56,517 bases of DNA from Gemmatimonadota bacterium (lineage in GTDB: Bacteria; Gemmatimonadota; Gemmatimonadetes; Longimicrobiales; Gaopeijiaceae): NCBI GenBank assembly GCA_009692105.1, contig SHZS01000006.1:1-56517 (forward strand), written 5' to 3'. The translations under genes and the position numbers were made by a program. Positions within the stretch are counted from its first letter, which is position 1; the number at the start of each line of letters is the position of its first letter. Shown piece after piece: positions 49,687 through 56,517 of the stretch. The notes under the pieces were generated by a model. It made no database searches. It saw nothing but the letters and a program-made list of their open reading frames with translations, and had not been told where the DNA came from.

Positions 49687-50772
49687 TCAGTCCTGCACGA
49701 AGCTCTGGTCCGCTTTCAGCCCGCGGACGAAGCCCGCGAGGATGCGGGCCGCCCTGTGCAGATCCTCGATCGAGACGACCTCGTTCGGGGAGTGCATATA
49801 CCGGTTTGGGATGGAGACGAGGCCGGTCGGCACCCCCGATCGGACCAGAAAGATCCCGTCGGCATCCGTCCGGCTCGCGCGCGGAGCGGCCTGGATTGTG
49901 TGGGGGATCTTCTCCTTCTCCGCCACCGCGACCAGGCGCTCGAAGACGAGCGGGTGCAGCGCGGAGCCGCGGCTCAGGACCGGGCCTCCGCCCACGGTGT
50001 GATCCCCGTGCTCCTTCTTGTTCGCGTCGGGAACGTCGGTCGCGAAGGTGACGTCCACGACCAGGGCTACGTCCGGATCCAACGCGAAGGCTGAGATCCG
50101 GGCACCGCCGCCCGAGTACCCGATCTCCTCCTGCACGGTGGCAACCGCAACCGTTCCCGCGTGCCGAGCCGGCTTTGTGGACAGGAGCCGGAGCGCCTCG
50201 AGCACGACGTAGGCCCCGACCCGGTTGTCGATCGCACGAGAGGCGATCCGGTCCCCGTGGAGGCGCAGAAAGGCGGCGTCCAGCACCAGCGCGTCCCCGA
50301 CCCGGACGCCGAGCCCCGCCACATCCTCTGCTGAGGAAGCGCCCAGATCCAGCCACACCTCCTGGATCTCGGTGACCTTCTTCCGGTCCTCCGGCTTTAC
50401 GAGGTGGATCGGCTTTTTTCCCACCACCCCGGGAACGTCTCCCTTCTTGCCCAGGATGCGGACCCTCTGGCCCACGATCACCTGCGAGTCCCACCCGCCG
50501 ATCGCATCCACGAAGACGAAGCCCTTTTCGTCCACGTGGGTCACCTGGAGGCCGATCTCGTCCACGTGTCCCGCGAGCATGACCCGAGGCCTCCGGCCCT
50601 TCCCCACCTCGGCGAAGGAGTTCCCGTGGACGTCGGCCCATACCCGCTCCGCAAAGGAGCCGGCCTCGGTTCGCCACACGCGAGCGGGGCGCCCCTCGAA
50701 TCCCGACGGTCCCGGCGCCTCGAGCAAGCGCTCGAGGAACTCCACGCGATCTCCCATCACGCGATCTCCCAT
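49687..50772 (-). CDS. M42 family metallopeptidase
   Basis: 361 aa from the ATG at 50772 (GAGG 8 bases upstream); an ATG at 50757 is the second copy of a tandem repeat. Zinc ligands: His in 'PRVMLAGHVDEIGLQVTHVD', Asp in 'DRIASRAIDNRVGAYVVLEA', Glu pair in 'VAVATVQEEIGYSGGGARIS', Asp in 'VALVVDVTFATDVPD' and His in 'GLVSIPNRYMHSPNEVVSIE'. It is a tetrahedral-aminopeptidase/FrvX-like enzyme that trims peptides in the cytoplasm. Confidence 0.94.
   Translation of the reverse strand: MGDRVMGDRVEFLERLLEAPGPSGFEGRPARVWRTEAGSFAERVWADVHGNSFAEVGKGRRPRVMLAGHVDEIGLQVTHVDEKGFVFVDAIGGWDSQVIVGQRVRILGKKGDVPGVVGKKPIHLVKPEDRKKVTEIQEVWLDLGASSAEDVAGLGVRVGDALVLDAAFLRLHGDRIASRAIDNRVGAYVVLEALRLLSTKPARHAGTVAVATVQEEIGYSGGGARISAFALDPDVALVVDVTFATDVPDANKKEHGDHTVGGGPVLSRGSALHPLVFERLVAVAEKEKIPHTIQAAPRASRTDADGIFLVRSGVPTGLVSIPNRYMHSPNEVVSIEDLHRAARILAGFVRGLKADQSFVQD
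50743..50772 (-). repeat. Perfect 15-bp tandem repeat, two copies, at a start codon
   Basis: ATGGGAGATCGCGTG occurs twice in tandem on the minus strand (50772-50758, 50757-50743), encoding MGDRV-MGDRV at the start of the M42 peptidase, so the start codon itself is duplicated. Confidence 0.9.
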
Positions 50773-50823
50773 CGCTCCCACCTCTCCTTTGCTGAACGTG
50801 AGCCACTGCGCGGCGCGCCCGAG

Positions 50824-50868
50824 CTACTCCTGCCCGAGTTATTCCTGCCCGGTTTACTCCTGGATGAT
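50824..50868. repeat. 15-bp degenerate repeats that carry the fxsA stop codon
   Basis: CTACTCCTGCCCGAG, TTATTCCTGCCCGGT and TTACTCCTGGATGAT follow each other. On the minus strand each reads CAGGARTAR in the fxsA frame, so the region holds three consecutive in-frame stops separated by five codons. Confidence 0.7.
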
Positions 50869-51333
50869 CTCCCCCTTCCTCCCTTCGGACCCCGAGACGC
50901 CTCGATGCGGATCCGACTCGGCGGAGGGGTGCGGCCCCGGGCCCCAGACGCCGATGTGCAGCGTCCCGCGCTCGAGGGCCCCGGCCATTCTCGACCGCAC
51001 CCACGCGGAAAACAAGCGTCGCGTGGTGGGCAGGAGGAGGACTAGTCCGGCCAAATCCGTCAGGATCCCGGGCATGACGAGGAGGGCGCCACCAAGGAGG
51101 ACCGCCGCTCCCTCGAGGAGCGCCTCGGTCGGAAGCCGTCCCGCCGAGAGCTCGAGCTGAATCGCCCTCAAGACCCGAACACCTTCCCGCCTGGCCAGGA
51201 GGACTCCGAGGAGTCCTGTCCCGACCACGAGCCCGATCGTGGGCCATACCCCGATCTCCTGCCCGATCCGGATCAGGATCACGAGCTCGAGCACAGGCAC
51301 GAGGACGAGGAGACATCCGAGGCGGAGGATCAT
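50854..51333 (-). CDS. fxsA: FxsA family membrane protein
   Basis: 159 aa. Typical FxsA layout: 'LGCLLVLVPVLELVILIRIG', then 'IGVWPTIGLVVGTGLLGVLL', then 'LEGAAVLLGGALLVMPGILT' and 'AGLVLLLPTTRRLFSAWV', about three to four helices, followed by a polar tail. FxsA proteins are small membrane proteins; the E. coli one relieves phage exclusion by F plasmid PifA, while the cellular role is unknown. Confidence 0.88.
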   Translation of the reverse strand: MILRLGCLLVLVPVLELVILIRIGQEIGVWPTIGLVVGTGLLGVLLARREGVRVLRAIQLELSAGRLPTEALLEGAAVLLGGALLVMPGILTDLAGLVLLLPTTRRLFSAWVRSRMAGALERGTLHIGVWGPGPHPSAESDPHRGVSGSEGRKGEIIQE

Positions 51334-51400
51334 ACCGAAGGGTCCTCGCTGCGTTCGACTCGCTCCTGAAGTGACGAGGTCGGAGTGACGGGTGGCGGAG

Positions 51401-52453
51401 CTACTCGGCCGGCTGCTGCTGCGTCAGGCAATGCAGCGTCCCCAAACCCCAGACGAGGTCCACCGAGTGGATCCCGACAACCTCTCTGTCCGGGAAGAGC
51501 TCGGCGAGCGTGTGGAGTGCCACGCGGTCGTTCGGGTCGTTGAAAGTCGGAACGAGTACGGCCCCGTTCGCGATGTAGAAGTTCGCGTAGCTCGCCGGGA
51601 GGCGCTCCCCCTCCATGACCACCGGCCGGGGGAAGGGAAGGGTCACCACTCCGAGACCGCCAGGCCATTGGCGGCCCGCGAGCTCCAGGCGCCGAAGGTT
51701 ATCGGCCGTGCGCCGATGGTTCTCATCGGCCGGATCCGCCTCATGGGCCAGGACCACCGTATGCCGGTCCACGAAGCGCGCGATGTCGTCTACGTGTCCA
51801 TGGGTGTCGTCCCCGACCGCCCCCTCCCCCAGCCAGATCGTCCGCTCGATGCCCAAGTACTCGCGGAAGGCATCTTCGTAGGCTTCGCGAGTCATCCCAG
51901 CGTTCCGGACCTGGTCGTTAGAGAGGAGCCACTCCTCCGTGACGAGGAGCCCGCCCGCCCCATCCGTCTCGATCCCGCCTCCCTCGAGAACCAGCGGACC
52001 GCCGGTGTCCGGCCGCTCCGGCTTGACCAAGGGTCGGCCTGTCAGCTCGGACAACACCCGGCGGACCTGGCCGTCCTTGTCGAAGTTGTCGTACTTCGCC
52101 CAGGCGTTGAAGCTCCACCCAATCCACTCGATGCCCGCCGGACCCAGTACTCCCGTCGGAGCTGAATCTCGCACCCAAGAGCGGTTCGTCGGGACGACGT
52201 GGAAGGCGTTCCGCTCGAGCACGACTGAGTGCGCTAGGAGGACCCGACGTGCCTCCGCACTGGCCGCATCGTCCTGGCAGAGGATTCGGACGGTCTCGTG
52301 CGGGTGGAGCGCCCGCACGATCTCCGCATATACCCACGGGATCGCCTCGAACTTTCCGGGCCAATCGGGGGCGTGGTGCGGCCACGCGATCCAGGTGGCG
52401 TCGTGCCGCTCCCACTCCGCGGGCCATCGGCGGAATGGACCGTCTCTTGTCAT
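51401..52453 (-). CDS. aguA: Agmatine deiminase
   Basis: 350 aa, the family length. The guanidino-group-modifying (peptidylarginine deiminase) fold is marked by 'WIAWPHHAPDWPGKFEAIPW', 'NRSWVRDSAPTGVLG', 'LVLEGGGIETDGAGGLLVTE', 'DTHGHVDDIARFVDRHTVV' and the catalytic Cys in 'GLGTLHCLTQQQPAE'. It hydrolyses agmatine to N-carbamoylputrescine and ammonia. It lies 30 bases after the amidase gene on the same strand; the two form a putrescine-forming pair. Confidence 0.95.
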   Translation of the reverse strand: MTRDGPFRRWPAEWERHDATWIAWPHHAPDWPGKFEAIPWVYAEIVRALHPHETVRILCQDDAASAEARRVLLAHSVVLERNAFHVVPTNRSWVRDSAPTGVLGPAGIEWIGWSFNAWAKYDNFDKDGQVRRVLSELTGRPLVKPERPDTGGPLVLEGGGIETDGAGGLLVTEEWLLSNDQVRNAGMTREAYEDAFREYLGIERTIWLGEGAVGDDTHGHVDDIARFVDRHTVVLAHEADPADENHRRTADNLRRLELAGRQWPGGLGVVTLPFPRPVVMEGERLPASYANFYIANGAVLVPTFNDPNDRVALHTLAELFPDREVVGIHSVDLVWGLGTLHCLTQQQPAE

Positions 52454-52483
52454 CCCTCGGACGCGCTCACCGGCTCGTGCCGG

Positions 52484-53428
52484 TCAGGAGAGGTACCGGC
52501 TCAGGACCGGCCCGTAGGCGTCGATCCGGCGGTCTCGGAGGAAAGGCCAGCTTCGCCGTGTGCTCTCGATGCGCGCCGGATCACACTCGGCGATCAGCAC
52601 CGCCGGCCCAGTCCCGGCCTCGGCGATCACCTTGCCAAAGGGATCCGCGACGAACGAGTGGCCGAAAAACTCGAGCCCGTCCGTCCCCGGCTCGGGCTCG
52701 TGCCCAACCCGGTTCGCCGCGGCCACGTAGACGCCGTTTGCGATCGCGTGACCGCGCTGGATCGTGCGCCATGCGTCAGCCTGCGCGTGCCCCCATTCCT
52801 CTTTCTCGGATGGATGCCACCCAATCGCGGTCGGGTAGAAGAGGACCTGGGCGCCCATGAGCGACGTGATGCGGGCAGCCTCGGGATACCATTGGTCCCA
52901 GCAGATCAGGACCCCGATCCGGGCGAAGCGAGTGTCGAAGGTGCGGAACCCCCCTGAACCATCGGGGCCGGAACCATTCGGGCCGGAACCGATGGGCGAA
53001 GTCCCCTGCGAGCGTGCCTCCCCCGGGGTGAAGTAGTACTTCTCATGGTAGAGGGGGTCGTCCGGGATGTGCATCTTGCGATACACGCCGAGCAGGGACC
53101 CATCGGCGTCGACGACGGCCGCCGAGTTGTGGTAAACGCCCGCGCCCCGCTTCTCGAAAATGGGAACGATGAGCACGATCCCAAGCTGCTTGGCCAGCTC
53201 CTGCATCCGTTCGATCGTGGGACCCGGAATCGGCTCGGCCAGGTTGAACCGATCCGCGTCGGTCACCTTGCAGAAGTAGGGAGCATCGAAGAGCTCTTGT
53301 AGGCAGACGATTTGCGCCCCCTTAGAGGCGGCTTCCCGGATCGCCTTCTCGTGTGCCAGGATCGCGGCCTGTCGGTCCTCGGGGACCGGGAGCTGGATCA
53401 AACCGATCGTGAAGGCCTGCTCGCTCAT
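52484..53428 (-). CDS. aguB: N-carbamoylputrescine amidase
   Basis: 314 aa from the ATG at 53428 with GGAG just upstream. The nitrilase-superfamily triad is visible: Glu in 'QIVCLQELFDAPYFCKVTDA', Lys in 'SLLGVYRKMHIPDDPLYHEK' and Cys in 'IGVLICWDQWYPEAARITSL'. 'AIGWHPSEKEEWGHAQ' and 'NRVGHEPEPGTDGLEFFGHS' are typical of AguB. It hydrolyses N-carbamoylputrescine to putrescine. It has a Gly/Ser/Pro/Asn/Asp-rich insert between the Lys and Cys motifs (15-bp repeats at 52956-53000). Confidence 0.94.
   Translation of the reverse strand: MSEQAFTIGLIQLPVPEDRQAAILAHEKAIREAASKGAQIVCLQELFDAPYFCKVTDADRFNLAEPIPGPTIERMQELAKQLGIVLIVPIFEKRGAGVYHNSAAVVDADGSLLGVYRKMHIPDDPLYHEKYYFTPGEARSQGTSPIGSGPNGSGPDGSGGFRTFDTRFARIGVLICWDQWYPEAARITSLMGAQVLFYPTAIGWHPSEKEEWGHAQADAWRTIQRGHAIANGVYVAAANRVGHEPEPGTDGLEFFGHSFVADPFGKVIAEAGTGPAVLIAECDPARIESTRRSWPFLRDRRIDAYGPVLSRYLS
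52956..53000 (-). repeat. 15-bp repeat insert in aguB
   Basis: On the plus strand GAACCATCGGGGCCG, GAACCATTCGGGCCG and a degenerate GAACCGATGGGCGAA follow each other. On the minus strand they encode the tract GSGPNGSGPDGSG inside the amidase. Confidence 0.8.
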
Positions 53429-53586
53429 CTCTCCACGTCCCTTATGTCGTGATCCCGATGTCGTCATCCCGCACGGGCCGATGCGCATCACGGGCCACCC
53501 AATGGCCGCGTCGGGTCAAGCTGGCACATCCGGATCCCTGGTACCAGTGGCCCGGCGCGCTGGTTTCGTGCAGGTGGAAGAGGGAG

Positions 53587-55518
53587 CTACGATCCCACAG
53601 TGATCGGTCGGCTAGCGATGACGGGCTCCCGCCCCGGGAGCTCCAGGCGGAGGTGCAGCGTGTACTCCCCGGGAGCCAGGTCAGGGAGCTCTAGCGCGAC
53701 TGCCCGGAACGCGGTCTGAACCTCGTACGGCCCTGAATCCGCAAAGGTTACCTCCACCGGGACATCGGGCTCCAGGACCCCCATGAACTCCCCGACGCGC
53801 TGGAGGAACCCCGGTCGGCCACGCGTGAACCCCAGCGTGACCTGGACCTCCTCCTGAACCTGGAGTCCGTAGATCTCCCAGACGACCGTGAAGCGCTCGC
53901 TCCCACCTACCTGGACCCCAGGACGAACGTAGGCGATCGCCTCGTCCAGCGATGTGGGGAAGGGCGCGTCCTCATTCAGAATGAGGAGGTCGGAGACCCC
54001 GGCAACCCCTCGCACGAGCGGGGCTTGGCTCACCCCCTGCCGGGCACGCCAGGCGCGCGCCGCTCTGGGCTCGAACACCTCGAGACTGCTCACATATCGT
54101 CCTGGCGGCGCCAGGAGCGTGAACACCCCCTCCGCGTCGCTCCCTCGGATCTCGACCGCCTCCCCGCCGTTCTCGGGAACGAGGAAAAGCCCCGCCTGGA
54201 CGGGACCCCGGATCGGGTTGGCCGGGGTCCGCACGGGTGTCTCGGGCGTTATTGGCGTGGCGTCAGGCGCGGCACGGCGACCGCCGAACGGATCGAAGGG
54301 GTCGGGTCGGGGCTCCGGTCGACGCGGCACCGCCACCGTCACGAGAGGATCCATGCCTGGAAGAGCGGGACGGTAGGCTCCGACCACGAGCATCTCGTCT
54401 CCCCTCCGGAACCGGCCGACCTGGGTCTCGAGAGCGGTGAAGTCCGGGGCGTAGGGTGGTGCGTACCAGCTCCGCGACTCGCGGGGGGCGGTGATCCAGC
54501 TCTCGGGGGGAATCTCGGCGGGCGCCTCGAGGAACTGCTCGGGGAAGAGATACCCTCGGCTCTTCGGATTGTGGTGACCGACAACCTGACGCGAGTCCTG
54601 AAGCCCTCCGCCACCCAGGATACTTGAGGGAGTGCCGCGCATCCTGCTCCACCCGATGATCCGGCCGTAACGTACGAGCACCTCCTCGAGGTCGTCGTCC
54701 CACCCCATGTCCTGCGGGTCGGCCGCATCGGCGTCGTTCGTGGCCTCCACCAGCCTCGCAAAGTGGTCGGTCAGGCGGTCGTTCCCCTCGAGGAGAAAGA
54801 GAGGATCCGAAAAGCGCCACAGGCGGTCCCAGAGGAGGGTCTGTTCGTCGGGGCTGGCCCGGTTGAACGTGTCCTCACCTTCCTTGGTGAAGAGGCGCCC
54901 GGGGGTGGTCCAGCGCCTCCGTTCTTCGTCTGGCATGGCGGCAATGGACGTCCGGAAGGCCGCCTCCGCCTCGACGAACTCCCCTCGGAGGTGGAGGACA
55001 TAGCCCACCAGCGCCTCGCACCACCACGTCTCGACGAGCCCGCACTCCTCCGCGATGCGTTCCGCCCGGCCGTAGTTACCGTCATCGATCAGATAGTGAA
55101 CCAGCTGCCCCAGGATCCATGGATCACGTACCTGTCCGAGCGCGGAGGAGAGATCCGTCAGGAGCTCCCGACGAGCGAGGGCAGTTTCGGCCGGCTCCGG
55201 AGGGAAGTCGGTTTCGTCCTCCCCGCCGTACCAGATGCAGACGCGGCCGATCCGCTCGTCGCATCGTCCTCCCGACGTCTCCGTCGTCACCGGGATCCGG
55301 CTGGCTCGGTAGCCTTCGTAGTCGCGCTGACGCTTGTGAGCATCCTCGACCAGCTCCGCCAAGTCGGAGCGAGAGAGGGCTTGCGACTGGGCGAGAAGGG
55401 GAGCGGGTGCCACGGCGAGGACACCCGCGGCGACCCCTAGGACCATCGCGACGCCGACCCAGGGAAGGGGACCGATCGTGGTCCGGACGATCGTGGGAGT
55501 AAGTCGGCTGGATCGCAT
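53587..55518 (-). CDS. GWxTD-like exported protein
   Basis: 643 aa from the ATG at 55518. A signal peptide/anchor ends near 'VAPAPLLAQ'. Residues ~125-210 are helical, TPR-like ('GQVRDPWILGQLVHYLID', 'YVLHLRGEFVEAEAAFRTSI'). A divergent GWxTD domain follows, with 'FTKEGEDTFNRASPDEQTLL', 'WRFSDPLFLLEGNDRLTDHF' and 'DMGWDDDLEEVLVRYGRIIG', in which the usual GWxTDRGxxYIRYG is changed to GWDDD...VLVRYG. The C-terminal half is beta-rich with Pro-rich linkers and ends in 'LAPGEYTLHLRLELPGREPV'. GWxTD proteins are exported and of unknown function; multi-copy families are common in Gemmatimonadota and Acidobacteriota. Confidence 0.75.
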   Translation of the reverse strand: MRSSRLTPTIVRTTIGPLPWVGVAMVLGVAAGVLAVAPAPLLAQSQALSRSDLAELVEDAHKRQRDYEGYRASRIPVTTETSGGRCDERIGRVCIWYGGEDETDFPPEPAETALARRELLTDLSSALGQVRDPWILGQLVHYLIDDGNYGRAERIAEECGLVETWWCEALVGYVLHLRGEFVEAEAAFRTSIAAMPDEERRRWTTPGRLFTKEGEDTFNRASPDEQTLLWDRLWRFSDPLFLLEGNDRLTDHFARLVEATNDADAADPQDMGWDDDLEEVLVRYGRIIGWSRMRGTPSSILGGGGLQDSRQVVGHHNPKSRGYLFPEQFLEAPAEIPPESWITAPRESRSWYAPPYAPDFTALETQVGRFRRGDEMLVVGAYRPALPGMDPLVTVAVPRRPEPRPDPFDPFGGRRAAPDATPITPETPVRTPANPIRGPVQAGLFLVPENGGEAVEIRGSDAEGVFTLLAPPGRYVSSLEVFEPRAARAWRARQGVSQAPLVRGVAGVSDLLILNEDAPFPTSLDEAIAYVRPGVQVGGSERFTVVWEIYGLQVQEEVQVTLGFTRGRPGFLQRVGEFMGVLEPDVPVEVTFADSGPYEVQTAFRAVALELPDLAPGEYTLHLRLELPGREPVIASRPITVGS

Positions 55519-55618
55519 GGCGTAAACATCGGTACACGCCCGCCATGGGAAGTGGTCCCAAGGAGAATCGGGCACCGAGTCGTTGTCGAACCGAGGATGG
55601 GAGACCTACGATTACCCC

Positions 55619-56517
55619 ATGCGAGCCATGGTTCTGGAGCGACCGGGAACTCCCCTCCAACTGCAGAAGCTTGTCGTCCCCCGGCCGGGGCCCGCTGAGA
55701 TTCTCGTCCGCGTCCTCGCGTGCGCCGTCTGTCGCACCGATCTCCACATCGTGGATGGGGAGCTCCCGAGACCCAAGCTTCCCCTCGTCCTGGGACACGA
55801 GATCGTCGGCCGGGTGGAGGAGATCGGGTCGGCAGTCGAGGGACGCGCGGTCGGGGAGCGAGTTGGAATCCCATGGCTTGGATGGACTTGCGGCATCTGC
55901 AGCTTCTGCCGTACCGGCAGCGAGAACCTCTGTGAGGGGGCGCGCTTCACGGGGTACACCTTCGACGGCGGGTACGCGGAGTATGCAGTGGCGGACGCGC
56001 GGTACGCCTTTCCGATCTCGGAAGCGTACAGCGATGTAGAGGCCGCCCCCCTTCTCTGCGCCGGTCTCATCGGGTACCGGGCCTATCGCCAAACGGAGGG
56101 GCGCCACGCCGGGCAAAGCACGCGCCTCGGACTCTACGGTTTCGGCGCCGCCGCGCATATCCTGGCCCAGCTCGCCACATCGGAGGGGCGGGAGGTTTAC
56201 GCGTTCACGAGGCCAGGGGATGTAGCCGGGCAGACCTTCGCCCGCTCGCTCGGGGCGGTCTGGGCAGGGGGCTCGGACGAGCCTTCCCCTGAGCTGCTCG
56301 ACGCCGCGATCATCTTCGCCCCTGTTGGGCCCCTCGTCCCGACGGCGCTCCGTGCCGTCGCTCCCGGGGGCACGGTCGTCTGTGCTGGGATCCACATGAG
56401 CGACATCCCCGCCTTTCCCTACGAGCTCCTCTGGCTGGAGCGGACGTTGCGGTCCGTGGCGAACCTGACTCGGCGGGACGGGGCGGAGTTCCTGGAAGCG
56501 GCGTCGCGGGCGTCGAT
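55619..56517 (+). CDS. Zinc-dependent alcohol dehydrogenase, 3' partial
   Basis: At least 299 codons from the ATG at 55619; the gene runs off the right edge. The GroES-like domain holds the catalytic zinc Cys in 'LACAVCRTDLHIVDGELPRP' and the His-Glu in 'LPLVLGHEIVGRVEEIGSAV'. Structural zinc Cys are 'WTCGICSFCRTGSENLCEG'. The Rossmann part begins with 'LGLYGFGAAAHILAQLATSE', where the usual GxGxxG is GFGAAA. It belongs to the COG1064 AdhP-like group, probably oxidising or reducing alcohol/aldehyde with NAD(P). Divergent from the GWxTD-like gene, sharing a 100-base promoter gap. Confidence 0.9.
   Translation, partial: MRAMVLERPGTPLQLQKLVVPRPGPAEILVRVLACAVCRTDLHIVDGELPRPKLPLVLGHEIVGRVEEIGSAVEGRAVGERVGIPWLGWTCGICSFCRTGSENLCEGARFTGYTFDGGYAEYAVADARYAFPISEAYSDVEAAPLLCAGLIGYRAYRQTEGRHAGQSTRLGLYGFGAAAHILAQLATSEGREVYAFTRPGDVAGQTFARSLGAVWAGGSDEPSPELLDAAIIFAPVGPLVPTALRAVAPGGTVVCAGIHMSDIPAFPYELLWLERTLRSVANLTRRDGAEFLEAASRAS

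Noticed and set aside
1-56517. CRISPR arrays, tRNA or rRNA genes, insertion sequences, prophage
   Set aside because: No regularly spaced repeats, cloverleaf-like sequence, transposase motifs or phage genes were recognised on reading both strands.

Overview
The window is 56.5 kb of high-GC DNA, densely packed with genes on both strands. Many neighbouring genes overlap by 4 bases (ATGA or GTGA), and lipoproteins and Tat or Sec exported proteins are common. The gene content is that of an aerobic Gram-negative heterotroph: an A-type cytochrome c oxidase, a CydA-like membrane protein with several c-type cytochromes, beta-barrel outer-membrane proteins, a GWxTD-like protein, LVIVD and NHL lipoproteins, glcDEF and a proton-pumping transhydrogenase. 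This combination is most reminiscent of Gemmatimonadota. That placement is an inference; no rRNA or other taxonomic marker lies in the window. I saw no tRNA, rRNA, CRISPR array, insertion sequence or prophage.

Layout. (1) 1-9.9 kb, plus strand: an electron-transfer island. It starts with a CydA-like subunit cut by the window edge, followed by a diheme cytochrome c, a membrane-anchored monoheme cytochrome c, a diheme c / ethylbenzene-dehydrogenase-like heme-b fusion, a cupredoxin lipoprotein, coxB-coxA-coxC-coxD and two tiny membrane proteins. (2) 10.1-15.2 kb: two sodium:solute symporters, a DUF6526-like protein and a sorbosone-dehydrogenase-like beta-propeller, closed by a 20-bp perfect hairpin. 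(3) 15.2-23.0 kb: mostly secreted proteins. These are an SMP-30-like lipoprotein, a Tat-exported dienelactone hydrolase, a DUF305 protein with a Met-rich pentapeptide repeat, an LVIVD lipoprotein, two outer-membrane-type proteins (one frameshifted in a 9-base homopolymer) and a small secreted protein outside the usual ORF size limit. (4) 23.1-32.0 kb, minus strand: pntA1-pntA2-pntB, an NHL lipoprotein, a heme-c lipoprotein, a frameshifted class III cyclase, a BphX-like protein, a UppP-DedA fusion and a Trm112-like protein. (5) 32.2-41.1 kb, plus strand: DUF192, a hypothetical protein, an alkaline-phosphatase-superfamily enzyme, a GspE-like ATPase truncated after Walker B, an NtrYX-like two-component pair, a bactofilin-like/beta-barrel fusion and a DUF4390 protein. 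(6) 41.1-48.3 kb, minus strand: a GAF protein, glcD-glcE-glcF, an M20 peptidase and an enolase-superfamily OSBS/NSAR protein. (7) 48.4-56.5 kb: ctaA, an orphan antitoxin-like gene, an M42 peptidase, fxsA, the agmatine deiminase / N-carbamoylputrescine amidase pair, a GWxTD-like protein and a zinc alcohol dehydrogenase cut by the right edge.

How the parts fit together. The left island supplies periplasmic electron carriers and a heme-copper terminal oxidase, with heme A made by CtaA at 48.4 kb. GlcDEF would feed electrons from glycolate into the chain, and PntAB links the proton gradient to NADPH. AguA and AguB convert agmatine to putrescine. The most unusual items are the single-ORF fusion of undecaprenyl-diphosphatase with a DedA-family protein, the cytochrome-rich island around a CydA-like protein with no CydB, and a recurring pattern of in-frame 15-bp (five-codon) tandem repeats at the ends of, or inside, unrelated genes.
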